In this document: in pieces, positions 52,799 to 62,738 of the stretch
Layout: every line of letters begins with the position of its first letter
Position numbering within the stretch: position 1 is the first letter of the stretch
NCBI RefSeq assembly: GCF_039535235.1
Contig: NZ_BAAAWU010000001.1
Span: forward strand, 1,426,001 to 1,490,000
From: Streptomyces roseoviridis
Lineage (GTDB): Bacteria; Actinomycetota; Actinomycetes; Streptomycetales; Streptomycetaceae
Direction of reading: 5' to 3'
Length of the DNA: 64,000 nt
The notes under the pieces: model-generated
Told to the model about the DNA's origin: nothing
Database searches by the model: none
What the model saw: only the letters and a program-made list of their open reading frames with translations
Program-made: the position numbers and the translations under genes

Positions 52799-53200
52799 AT
52801 GGTCCACGCGCAGCCCGTGCCACCCCCGGACTCGGCTCCGGAGCCCCGTACGTACCGGGCTTCGTCGGGCACGGCGTGGGTCGTGCGCGAGTTCTCGCCC
52901 GCGCCGGGCGTCGTCGTCCTGTCGGCGAACGGCGAGTTCGACATCGAGACGGTGGGCTGTCTGCGCCGGGCGCTCGCCGAGGCGCGCCCCGAAGGAAGCC
53001 GCGAGGTCGTCCTCGACGTCTCCCGGGTCGTCTTCGGGGACTCCTCCTTCCTGCACGAGCTGGTGGCCGCCCACTTCGCCGGCCACCGTCTCGTGGTCGC
53101 GGGGCCCCTGCCCCGGCAACTGCGCCAGCTGTTCGCCCTGACGGGCACACTGGGCCTCTTCACGGTCGTGGAGGATCGTGTCGGCCCGCGCTGCGCCTGA
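52799..53200 (+). CDS. STAS-domain anti-sigma factor antagonist (first)
   Basis: A 133-residue protein with one STAS domain (about 40-130), including VVLSANGEFDIETVG and EVVLDVSRVVFGDSSFLHELV. The Ser in GDSSFL is where such antagonists are phosphorylated. It would release a sigma factor by binding a HATPase anti-sigma partner. GGAGG (52787-52791) precedes the ATG by 7 nt. It heads a same-strand run of partner-switching genes. Confidence 0.83.
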   Translation: MVHAQPVPPPDSAPEPRTYRASSGTAWVVREFSPAPGVVVLSANGEFDIETVGCLRRALAEARPEGSREVVLDVSRVVFGDSSFLHELVAAHFAGHRLVVAGPLPRQLRQLFALTGTLGLFTVVEDRVGPRCA

Positions 53201-53239
53201 TCATGGTGGGACCGCCGAGGACAGAAGGGAGCTGACCGC

Positions 53240-53680
53240 ATGGGAGCCACGGAGGCAGCGGAGGACTTCGCGGGACGGCTCGACGTCGACGTCCTGGAGG
53301 GGCGAAAACCCGGCACGGTCGTGGTGACCGTCACGGGCGAGCTCGACCACGACACGGCGGCCCCGCTGAAGGAGGCGCTGGTGCGGCACGCCCGCGCCGG
53401 ACGGATCGTCGTCGACTGCGCGGGGCTGCGGTTCTGCGACTCGACCGGGCTCAACGTCCTCCTGCGGGCCAGACTACGGATGCTGGACGCCGGCGGGAGA
53501 CTCGACCTCGCCGCGCTGCGGGCCCCGGTGAACCGGATGTTCGAGATCACGGGTGCCCGGGCCGTCTTCCGGGTATACGAGGACACTGCCGCCGCACTCG
53601 CGGACACCCCCGCGACGGGCGGCGCGTCGGCGGAGGGATCACCGGCGACGAACGGGTCACCAGCGGCGGAGGGGTCATGA
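53240..53680 (+). CDS. STAS-domain anti-sigma factor antagonist (second)
   Basis: A 146-residue STAS protein closer to classical SpoIIAA/BldG. It has VVVTVTGELDHDTAAPLKEALV and the phosphorylation motif LRFCDSTGLNVLLRAR (Ser at about residue 71). The last 25 residues are an Ala/Gly/Ser-rich tail. It overlaps the next gene (anti-sigma-type kinase) by ATGA, so antagonist and kinase are probably a cognate pair. Confidence 0.88.
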   Translation: MGATEAAEDFAGRLDVDVLEGRKPGTVVVTVTGELDHDTAAPLKEALVRHARAGRIVVDCAGLRFCDSTGLNVLLRARLRMLDAGGRLDLAALRAPVNRMFEITGARAVFRVYEDTAAALADTPATGGASAEGSPATNGSPAAEGS

Positions 53681-54219
53681 GGCGCGGGGACACCGCGGGG
53701 GCCGGCAACACCGGGAGCACCGGCGACCCCAGGGGGGCCGGCGGTCCCGAAGGCACCGGGAACCTCGCGCAGGGGCAGGTCAGGCGGCTGCTGCTGCACG
53801 GCGCCGGCGGCGCGGTCACGCGCTGCCGCGACTTCACCGCCGCGGCGCTCACCGACTGGGGCTGGCTGCCCGGAGCGACGCCGGAGGACCGCGAGCGGGC
53901 GGAGGACGTCCTGCTGATGGTCTCCGAGGTCGTGACCAACGCCTGTCTGCACGCCGGCGGACCGCAGCAGCTCGTCCTGCGCCACTCCCGGGGCCACCTC
54001 CGGGTGGAGGTGTACGACGCGAGTCCCGCCGCCCCCCGCTCGAACGTGCCGCGCTCGCCCTCGCTGCCCGGCGGCCACGGTCTGATGGTGCTCGACCGGC
54101 TGGCCAAGGACTGGGGATCGGCGGCCAAGGACGACGGAAGCCCGGGCAAGGTGGTCTGGCTGGAGGTCGGCCCGCCGTCCCCGCCGCCGTGGTCGCGCGG
54201 CGACGCGCCGGGCGTCTGA
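53677..54219 (+). CDS. Anti-sigma-type ATP-binding protein (HATPase_c, first)
   Basis: A 180-residue protein with a Gly-rich N-terminus and a GHKL ATPase domain. The N-box is DVLLMVSEVVTNACLHAGGP, the G-box GGHGLMVLDRLAKDWG. It lacks a His-phosphotransfer domain, as in SpoIIAB/RsbW-like serine kinases. It is coupled to the second STAS gene by a 4-bp overlap. Confidence 0.86.
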   Translation: MRRGDTAGAGNTGSTGDPRGAGGPEGTGNLAQGQVRRLLLHGAGGAVTRCRDFTAAALTDWGWLPGATPEDRERAEDVLLMVSEVVTNACLHAGGPQQLVLRHSRGHLRVEVYDASPAAPRSNVPRSPSLPGGHGLMVLDRLAKDWGSAAKDDGSPGKVVWLEVGPPSPPPWSRGDAPGV

Positions 54220-54296
54220 TCCGCCGACCGGGCGGCCGGGTGTTTGACCCGGCCGTCAGCGGTAATCCGCAGCGCATGTCCACGGGAGAGGAGACC

Positions 54297-54704
54297 GTGA
54301 CCACCCGCCGGTCGGCGCGTTACGAGCTGGCGGAGGGTCCCGGCATGCTGGCGGAGTGCCGCGCGCTGACGCAGCGGGCGCTCGCCGCGTGGTTCGGCCG
54401 GGCGGGGACGCGCGGGCGCGAGCCGGTCGAGGACGTCCTGCTCCTGGTCTCCGAGGTGGTCACCAACGCGCGCCTGCACGGCGGCGCCCCGTACGAGCTG
54501 TGCCTGGAGGGCCGCGGCCGGGCGCTGTGGGTGCAGGTCAGCGACGGCAACCCGCGCCGCCCCGTGCCGCACGGCCCGCACCGCCCCGGCCGCCCCTCGG
54601 GTCACGGGCTCTACCTGCTCCAGCGGCTCGCGGCGCAATGGGGCACGGTGCCCCGGGGCCGCGCCGGGAAGACGGTGTGGTTCACGGTGGACGTCCTGCG
54701 CTAG
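54297..54704 (+). CDS. Anti-sigma-type ATP-binding protein (HATPase_c, second)
   Basis: A 135-residue GHKL ATPase with N-box DVLLLVSEVVTNARLHGGAP and G-box PSGHGLYLLQRLAAQWG. The GTG at 54297 with GAGAGGAG just upstream is preferred; an ATG at 54276 would add seven residues but has no ribosome site. It is related to the preceding gene, with the same core and spacing, suggesting a local duplication. Confidence 0.84.
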   Translation: MTTRRSARYELAEGPGMLAECRALTQRALAAWFGRAGTRGREPVEDVLLLVSEVVTNARLHGGAPYELCLEGRGRALWVQVSDGNPRRPVPHGPHRPGRPSGHGLYLLQRLAAQWGTVPRGRAGKTVWFTVDVLR

Positions 54705-54861
54705 ACCGTGTCCGAAGGCCGGAGGCCGAAGGCCGGCGGAGGCGAGGGGCGAGGGAGCGAGCCCCCGGGGAGACCTCGGTGCCGGATCGTTCCGGAGGAC
54801 CCGTTCCGGGGGCGGACCTAGAGTGGACGGGTAGGGCGCCCACCTGCGGACGAGGTCCTCC

Positions 54862-57800
54862 ATGGCACAGCGCAGAGCAGCACACCGCAACCGCGGTCAC
54901 GGCGGCGACGCCCCCGGCGACGGGGGCGGCCGGAACGGGTGGGGCGGCGACGGCGGCGGCTCCCCACCCGGCGAGGACGCCCTGCGCCGGCTGCTCGCCG
55001 GGCTCACCGCCGTACGGGACGGCGATCTGTCCGTACGCCTCGCCGAGGGCTCCGACGGCGTCCTGGGCGAGATCGCGACCGTCTACAACGACATGGTCGA
55101 CCGGCTCTCCCTGCTGACCTCCGAGGTCACCCGCGTCGCCGGCGAGGTGGGCGGGCAGGGCCTCCTGGGCGGCCGGGTGCGCGAACCGCTCGCGCGCGGT
55201 GCCTGGCGGGAGCTCACCAGCGGCGTGAACACGATGGCCGACAACCTGACCTCGCAGGTGCGCTCGATCGCCCAGGTGGCGACCGCCGTCGCCCGGGGCG
55301 ACCTCACGCAGAAGATCCGGGTGGACGCGCGCGGCGAGATCCTGGAGCTCAAGGAGACCATCAACACCATGGTCGACCGGCTGTCCTCCTTCGCCGAGGA
55401 GGTCACCCGGGTGGCCCGCGAGGTCGGTACGGAGGGGCTGCTCGGCGGCCAGGCCAGGGTGGGCGGGGTGTCCGGCACCTGGAAGGACCTCACCGACAAC
55501 GTCAACTCCATGGCCGACAACCTGACCAACCAGGTGCGCAACATCGCGCAGGTCACCACCTCGGTCGCCCAGGGCGATCTGACCAGCCGGATCGACGTGG
55601 CGGCCCGGGGCGAGATCCTGGAGCTGAAGACCACCATCAACACGATGGTCGACCAGCTGTCCTCGTTCGCCGCCGAGGTGACCCGGGTGGCCCGCGAGGT
55701 GGGCACGGAGGGGAAGCTGGGCGGGCAGGCGGAGGTCGAGGGCGTCTCGGGCACGTGGGCGCGGCTGACCGAGAACGTCAACGAACTCGCCGGGAACCTG
55801 ACCCGGCAGGTCCGGGCGATCGCCGAGGTCACCAGCGCGGTCGCCGAGGGCGACCTGACCCGGTCGATCACCGTCGAGGCGCCCGGCGAGGTCGGCGAAC
55901 TGCGCGACAACATCAACTCGATGGTCGAGTCGCTGCGCGCCACCACCCGCGCCAACCAGGAGCAGGACTGGCTGCAGACGAACCTGGCCCGGATCACCGC
56001 CCTGCTCCAGGGCACCCGAGGGCTGCCGGAGATCGCCGAGCTGATCATGGCGGAGGTGCCGCCGCTGGTGTCGGCGCAGTACGGGGCCTTCTTCCTGGTC
56101 GCGGAGGGCCGCGAGGCGACGACGGACCCGGACCGGGGCGCGGACCCGCACGGCCCCGGCGCGGAGCCGGTGCCGGACGGTGCCGGGAGCGGCGCGGAGG
56201 AGTGGGAGGGGCCGGAGCTGGTCCTGGCCGCCTCGTACGGGCTGCCGCTCGGCCCCGGCGGCCCCCGGCGCCGCTTCCGCTTCGGCGAGGGGCTGGTCGG
56301 GCAGGCGGCGCGGGACCGGCGGACCCTGCTGGTCGATCCGGTGCCGCGGGGCTACGCCACCGTCTCCTCGGGCGTCGGGAGCGCCGAGCCGGCCGCCCTG
56401 GTGGTGCTGCCGATCGTGGTGGAGGACCAGGTGCTGGGAGCCGTCGAGCTGGCCTCGCTCCAGCCCTTCGGCGCGCTCCAGCGCGACTTCCTCGACCGCT
56501 TCGTGGTGAGCGCGGGCGCGGTCCTCAGCTCCCTGGTGGCCAACCTCCGCACCGACGAGCTGCTCGCCCAGTCCCGTAACCTCGCCGACGAACTGCGCTC
56601 CCGCACCCAGGAGTTGCAGGCGCGGCAGCGCGAGCTCCAGCGGTCCAACGCGGAACTCCAGGAACAGGCCGCCCTGCTGGCCGAGCGCAACAAGGACATC
56701 GAGTCGAAGAACCGGGTCATCGAGCAGGCCCGGCAGGAGCTGGAGACCCGGGCGCAGCAGCTGTCGCGCACCTCGATGTACAAGTCCGAGTTCCTGGCCA
56801 ACATGAGCCACGAGCTGCGGACCCCACTCAACAGCCTGCTGATCCTGGCCCGGTTGCTCGCCCAGAACCCCGAGGGCAACCTGACGGAGAAGCAGGTCGA
56901 CTACGCGGAGGTCATCCACTCGGCGGGTTCGGACCTGCTCCAGCTGATCAACGACATCCTCGACCTGTCCAAGGTGGAGGCGGGCAAGATGGAGGTGCGG
57001 CGCGAGCCGTTCGCGCTGTCCAAGCTCATGGAGTCGCTGGGGGCGACCTTCGGGCCGATCGCGGACGAGAAGGGCCTCGACTTCACGGTCACGGTCGCGC
57101 CCGACGTACCGGCGTACCTCACCACGGACGAGGGCCGGCTGCGTCAGGTGCTGCGCAACCTGCTGTCGAACGCGATGAAGTTCACGGAGGAGGGCCGGGT
57201 CGAGCTCACCGTGGAGCACACGCCCCCGGACGAGATCCCGGCCGTGCTGCGCGACGGGCGGCCGGTGCTGGCCTTCCGGGTCGCCGACACCGGCGTCGGC
57301 ATACCCGCCGACCGGCTCCGCAACATCTTCGAGGCGTTCCAGCAGGGCGACGGGACCACTGCGCGGCAGTACGGCGGGACGGGCCTCGGTCTGTCGATCA
57401 GCCGGGAGGTGGCGACGCTGCTGGACGGCACGATCGAGGTCGAGAGCACCCCCGGGCGCGGCAGCCGCTTCACCTTCCACCTGCCCGAGCGCCCGGTGCG
57501 GCACGAGCCGGGACCGGAGGCCGGTGCGGAGGCGGGTGCCGAGCCCGGTCCCCGGGCCGCTGCGGAGGCGGGACGGCTCGCCGTACCCCCCGGCGCACCG
57601 GACGTCGAACCGCCGGCCGGACCGCTCGCCGGTGCGCTGCCTCCGGGCGCCGCGCCGGAGGCGCGGCGGGAGGGGCGGGAGGGGCGGCGGGAGGGGCGGG
57701 AGGCGCCGGTCGCGTCGCCGGAGCGGTCCGGTGCCACCGTCCTCGTGGTCGACGACGACGTCCGGAACGTCTTCGCGCTCACCGAGGTCCTGGAGGCGCA

Positions 57801-58098
57801 CGGCCTGCGGGTGCTCACCGCCGACGGCGGCCGTCGCGCGATCGGCGTGCTCGCCGGCCACGAGGAGGTCCGCCTGGTCCTCATGGACATCATGATGGCC
57901 GGCATGGACGGCTACCGGACCATGGAGGAGATCCGTCGGCTCCCGGGCCGCACGGGCCTGCCGATCATCGCCGTCACCGCGAAGGCGATGCCGGACGACC
58001 GGGCACGGGCCCTCGCGGCGGGCGCCGACGACTACCTCGCCAAGCCGGTGGACGAGGCGGAGCTCATGGTCAAGATCCGGCGGCAGCTGGGCGGTTAG
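54862..58098 (+). CDS. Soluble hybrid histidine kinase: HAMP array, GAF, HisKA, HATPase, receiver
   Basis: A 1078-residue signalling protein with no membrane helix. Four HAMP-like repeats (about 40-360) are marked by [20 protein letters not shown] and GDLTQKI-type motifs. A GAF domain follows (about 380-570), then a coiled coil (about 575-650), HisKA with [13 protein letters not shown] (phospho-His at about 651), and HATPase with NLLSNAMKF and [12 protein letters not shown] disordered linker (about 880-950) leads to a receiver domain with [14 protein letters not shown] and acceptor Asp in [13 protein letters not shown]. The HAMP array resembles fungal group III/NIK1 kinases and Streptomyces OsaA-type osmosensing kinases. 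The receiver has no fused output. Confidence 0.9.
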   Translation: MAQRRAAHRNRGHGGDAPGDGGGRNGWGGDGGGSPPGEDALRRLLAGLTAVRDGDLSVRLAEGSDGVLGEIATVYNDMVDRLSLLTSEVTRVAGEVGGQGLLGGRVREPLARGAWRELTSGVNTMADNLTSQVRSIAQVATAVARGDLTQKIRVDARGEILELKETINTMVDRLSSFAEEVTRVAREVGTEGLLGGQARVGGVSGTWKDLTDNVNSMADNLTNQVRNIAQVTTSVAQGDLTSRIDVAARGEILELKTTINTMVDQLSSFAAEVTRVAREVGTEGKLGGQAEVEGVSGTWARLTENVNELAGNLTRQVRAIAEVTSAVAEGDLTRSITVEAPGEVGELRDNINSMVESLRATTRANQEQDWLQTNLARITALLQGTRGLPEIAELIMAEVPPLVSAQYGAFFLVAEGREATTDPDRGADPHGPGAEPVPDGAGSGAEEWEGPELVLAASYGLPLGPGGPRRRFRFGEGLVGQAARDRRTLLVDPVPRGYATVSSGVGSAEPAALVVLPIVVEDQVLGAVELASLQPFGALQRDFLDRFVVSAGAVLSSLVANLRTDELLAQSRNLADELRSRTQELQARQRELQRSNAELQEQAALLAERNKDIESKNRVIEQARQELETRAQQLSRTSMYKSEFLANMSHELRTPLNSLLILARLLAQNPEGNLTEKQVDYAEVIHSAGSDLLQLINDILDLSKVEAGKMEVRREPFALSKLMESLGATFGPIADEKGLDFTVTVAPDVPAYLTTDEGRLRQVLRNLLSNAMKFTEEGRVELTVEHTPPDEIPAVLRDGRPVLAFRVADTGVGIPADRLRNIFEAFQQGDGTTARQYGGTGLGLSISREVATLLDGTIEVESTPGRGSRFTFHLPERPVRHEPGPEAGAEAGAEPGPRAAAEAGRLAVPPGAPDVEPPAGPLAGALPPGAAPEARREGREGRREGREAPVASPERSGATVLVVDDDVRNVFALTEVLEAHGLRVLTADGGRRAIGVLAGHEEVRLVLMDIMMAGMDGYRTMEEIRRLPGRTGLPIIAVTAKAMPDDRARALAAGADDYLAKPVDEAELMVKIRRQLGG

Positions 58099-58109
58099 CC
58101 GCCCGGTGC

Positions 58110-58420
58110 GGACGAGCCGCCCGCCGCGGTGGAATCGCCCTCCGCGGTCCGGCCGCCCACCGCGGACGAGTCGCCCGCCGCGGTCGGGCCGCCCACCACG
58201 GACGAGCCGCCCACCGCGGTCCGGCCGCCCACCGCGGACGAGTCGCCCACCGCGGTCGGGCCGCCCGCCGCGGACGAGTCGCCCACCGCGGTCGGGCCGC
58301 CCGCCGCGGACGAGTCGCCCACCGCGGTCGGGCCGCCCACCACGGACGAGCCGCCCACCGCGGTGGAATCGCCCTCCGCGGTCGGGCCGTCCGCCGCGGT
58401 GCAGTCGTCCTCCCGGTCGC
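58110..58420. repeat. 18-bp minisatellite between convergent signalling genes
   Basis: About 17 head-to-tail 18-bp units alternate between GCGGTCGGGCCGCCCACC and GCGGACGAGTCGCCCACC types, giving a 36-bp higher-order period. Open frames exist on both strands (six-residue repeats such as ESPTAV-GPPAAD), but none has a good start, and they run antisense into the phosphatase. It fills the whole 323-bp gap. Confidence 0.85.
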
Positions 58421-58421
58421 G

Positions 58422-60869
58422 TCAGCCGCCGGTGCCGGTTCCGCCGCCGGTACGCGGACCGGTCGCGGCTCCGGGCACCGCCTCTGCCCTGGCCTCCGCC
58501 CTGGCCTCGGCCTCCGCCTCGCCGGGGCGCCGGACCCGGACCGCGACGATGCTCGTGTCGTCGTCGGTGTCCCCCAGCGCGGCGGCGAGCAGCCCGTCCA
58601 CCAGCAGTTCGGGGCTCTCCCGGCCGGCCAGCCGCCCGGCCGTGGCGACGAGCCGGGCGAGCCCGGTGGCGAGGCCGTCACGGCGCCGCTCCACGAGGCC
58701 GTCGGTGTACAGCAGCAGCGTGTCGCCCGGCCGCAGCACGGTGCGCCGTTCCTCGTACGTGTACGAGGGCACCGCCCCCAGCAGGATGTCGTGCGGCGGT
58801 TCGAGCAGCCGCGCCCGCCCGTCCCGGAGCAGCAGGAGCGGCAGGTGGCCGGCGCTCGACCAGAGGAGACCGCCGTCCTCGGGGTCGTACAGCGCGCACA
58901 CGGCGGTGGCGGTCGCGCCGCCGCCGGTGCGCAGGGTGACCTCGTTGAGCCAGCTCATCAGCTGCCGCGGCGGGCTGCCGGTGAAGGCCAGCGCCCGCTG
59001 GGCGTTGCGCAGGGAGACCATGCCGGTGACGGTGTCGATGCCGTGCCCGGCGATGTCGCCGACGGCCACCAGGACCTTGCCGCTGGGCAGCGGGAGCACG
59101 TCGTACCAGTCGCCGCCGACCTGGTACTCCTTGGCGGCCGGCCGGTAGCGGGCGGCGACGGCCAGATCGCCGGGCAGCTCCCGCAGGGCGGTCACCTCCG
59201 GGACGATCGCCTGCTGGAGCTGGAGGGCGAGCTGGTGGCGCAGCTCCGCCTGGTCACGGACGGCGGTGAGGTGGTCGAAGGTCGCGGTCAGGGCGAGCTC
59301 GGTGCGCCGGGTCGCCGACACGTCCTGGTAGACGCCGACGAAGCCGGTGACGGTGTCCCCTTCGAGCAGCGGCTCGGCCGCCACCCGCACATGGCGCACG
59401 GCGCCGTCGGGCAGCACGATCCGCAGCACGGTCTGCGCACCCGAGCGGCGCTCGGTCAGCGTCCGGAGCAGGGTGGTCAGGGCCTCGCCGTCCTCGCGGT
59501 GGACCCTGCCGCGCAGCGCGAGCAGCGGCAGCGGCGCCTCGTGCCGGGACATGCCGAAGATGCCGTACGCCTGCTCGGACCAGACCGTGTCGCCGCCGGT
59601 CAGGCTGTCCTGGAAGGTGGCGACGCTCTGCAGCCGCGCGACGGCCCGCCCGGCGGCGACGCCGGGGTCGCCGACCGTGTGCCACAGGACCACGGACCGG
59701 TCGGCTCCGGCCGGCAGGACGCGTACGTCGAGGAGGGGGCCCGGCGCGCCGCCGGGCCGTCCGGCGGGCAGGCGGGCGGCGTGCTGGGGGCGGCGGGTGT
59801 GCCGGGCGCGCCGCACCAGGCGGGCGAGCTCCTCGTGGGCGTGCGGGAAGGCGTGGTGCAGGGAGCGGTCGTCGGCGGGCAGGGCACCGCCGAGGGCCGC
59901 CGCGCCGGCCTCGTTGACGTGGTCCAGGGCCGGTGCGCCGGTGGTGGGGTGGGTGCGGAGCAGGGCGCCGGGGTGGACGAGGGCGTCGAGCACGTCGACG
60001 AGGGCCGGCGCGCCGGGTTCCTCGGCGTCGGGGCGGTCGAGGACGGCGACGGCCACGTCCATCAGTCCGGTGACGGCCCGCCGTACGGAGGTGCCGAGTT
60101 CAGTGGGCCCGGGCCAGCAGACCAGGGCCACGCCGACCGTCGCCCCGCGCCGCCGCAGCGGCAGCACCGCCCGGGCCGCGTCCGGGCCGGTTCCGGGGAG
60201 CGGGCCGGCGTCGGTGTCGGTGCCGTGCTCCAGCCATACGGCGGCGTTCCCGGCGAGGGCGGCGCGGATGGGCGCCGGCGCGGCCGGCGGGATCGACCAC
60301 CAGGCCGCCGCCTCCGTCGCCCCGACGCCGGCGTGCCCGGCGAGCCGCAGCGACCCGGCCTCGGCGTACCGCCACAGCCACAGGCTTTCGGCGCCGAGCG
60401 GCGCGAGCCCTCCCCGCAGAAGGGTTCTGGCGCCCTCGGCGACGCCGTCCGCGATCTCCGCGGCGGCGGCGGTCCGGCGCAGGCGGCGGCCCAGGACGGG
60501 GGGCAGGTCCTCGGCGGTCAGGACCTCGGGCACCAGACGGTCGCGGGGGTCGCCGGGGGTGGTCAGCAGGCTGCCGCTGGTGGCGACGGCGTTCACGATG
60601 TCGGCGGAGAGGTCCTCGGCGGCGAGACCGGTCGCCCCGGCGAGGGCGGTGAGATGCTCGGCGGCGTCGGCGGTGGAGATGCCCAGCTGGACGGCGAGCA
60701 CGCCGGTGGCGAGGTCGAGCAGGTGACGGCGGACGAGCTCGGCCCGCAGCCGCCGGTTCTCCGCGGCCAGTCCCGCGAACGCCGAGTCCGCCCAGGCGGC
60801 GGACCGCTCCGCGGACGCCTCGGCGGACGCCTCCACGGGCGTCCCCGCGGGCCCTGCGGAACGGGTCAA
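58422..60869 (-). CDS. PP2C (SpoIIE-type) phosphatase with ANTAR-like, GAF and PAS domains
   Basis: An 815-residue protein. Residues about 45-100 (RLRAELVRRHLLDLATGVLA...) resemble an ANTAR-type helical domain. A GAF domain (about 110-260) and PAS-like domains (about 300-560) follow. The C-terminal PP2C phosphatase (about 590-780) has VGGDWYDVLPLPSGKVLVAVGDIAGHG, LLYTDGLVERR and DDDTSIVAVRV. It should dephosphorylate STAS antagonists such as those encoded nearby. The TTG at 60869 has GGAGG (60879-60875) 5 nt upstream. It is convergent with the histidine kinase. Confidence 0.9.
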   Translation of the reverse strand: MTRSAGPAGTPVEASAEASAERSAAWADSAFAGLAAENRRLRAELVRRHLLDLATGVLAVQLGISTADAAEHLTALAGATGLAAEDLSADIVNAVATSGSLLTTPGDPRDRLVPEVLTAEDLPPVLGRRLRRTAAAAEIADGVAEGARTLLRGGLAPLGAESLWLWRYAEAGSLRLAGHAGVGATEAAAWWSIPPAAPAPIRAALAGNAAVWLEHGTDTDAGPLPGTGPDAARAVLPLRRRGATVGVALVCWPGPTELGTSVRRAVTGLMDVAVAVLDRPDAEEPGAPALVDVLDALVHPGALLRTHPTTGAPALDHVNEAGAAALGGALPADDRSLHHAFPHAHEELARLVRRARHTRRPQHAARLPAGRPGGAPGPLLDVRVLPAGADRSVVLWHTVGDPGVAAGRAVARLQSVATFQDSLTGGDTVWSEQAYGIFGMSRHEAPLPLLALRGRVHREDGEALTTLLRTLTERRSGAQTVLRIVLPDGAVRHVRVAAEPLLEGDTVTGFVGVYQDVSATRRTELALTATFDHLTAVRDQAELRHQLALQLQQAIVPEVTALRELPGDLAVAARYRPAAKEYQVGGDWYDVLPLPSGKVLVAVGDIAGHGIDTVTGMVSLRNAQRALAFTGSPPRQLMSWLNEVTLRTGGGATATAVCALYDPEDGGLLWSSAGHLPLLLLRDGRARLLEPPHDILLGAVPSYTYEERRTVLRPGDTLLLYTDGLVERRRDGLATGLARLVATAGRLAGRESPELLVDGLLAAALGDTDDDTSIVAVRVRRPGEAEAEARAEARAEAVPGAATGPRTGGGTGTGG

Positions 60870-61065
60870 GACGACCTCCGGAACAGGCGCTCTGCCTCTT
60901 CGGAGTCTACCCGCGCGGGAGCAGCGGGGCGGGGATGAGCGGACGCCCCCGCTGCCGGGGCGCCGTCCCGCCGGGTTGACCGGTGGCGGCCCGGGCGGCC
61001 GCGGGCGGGTCGGCGTCGATGGCGGCCGGGGCGGGCCGGCGGACGGGCGGCGTCGCCGCGTGCGG

Positions 61066-61155
61066 CGCGCGACGGGGCGGGAGCGCGCGGTCGGCGCGGG
61101 GGCAGCGCCGCGCGCGACGGGGCGGGAGCGCGCGGTCGGCGCAGGTGCAGCGCGC
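61066..61155. repeat. 45-bp tandem duplication
   Basis: Two adjacent 45-bp copies beginning CGCGCGACGGGGCGGGAGCG differ at only a few positions near the end. They lie in the 485-bp divergent gap between the phosphatase and serine hydrolase genes. That gap otherwise shows no gene; it must hold both promoters, but no clear hexamers were found. Confidence 0.85.
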
Positions 61156-61246
61156 GTCACTCGGGACCGGTTGCGCCGAACGGGTGAGGTGCCGGCGCGA
61201 ATGTCCGGTCCGCTCCGGAACCTTTCCCGCTCCGCACCCCTCCTGA

Positions 61247-62650
<1,404 letters not shown>

Positions 62651-62681
62651 CGCGTGGCCCCCGCGGGGCCGTGACGGACGC

Positions 62682-62719
62682 GGCGCGGTGTGGCGGGACC
62701 CCTCCCGCCACACCGCGCC
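62682..62719. terminator. 17-bp bidirectional terminator
   Basis: GGCGCGGTGTGGCGGGA (62682-62698) pairs perfectly with 62703-62719 around a 4-nt CCCC loop, between the convergent serine hydrolase and lyase genes. Confidence 0.88.
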
Positions 62720-62738
62720 CGTCGCGCCGCTCGGCCGT

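Noticed and set aside
58129..59148. Rightward open frame of about 340 residues beginning with six-residue ESPTAV/GPPAAD repeats
   Set aside because: It runs through the minisatellite and then antisense to the conserved PP2C domain; composition and lack of a ribosome site mark it as a shadow.
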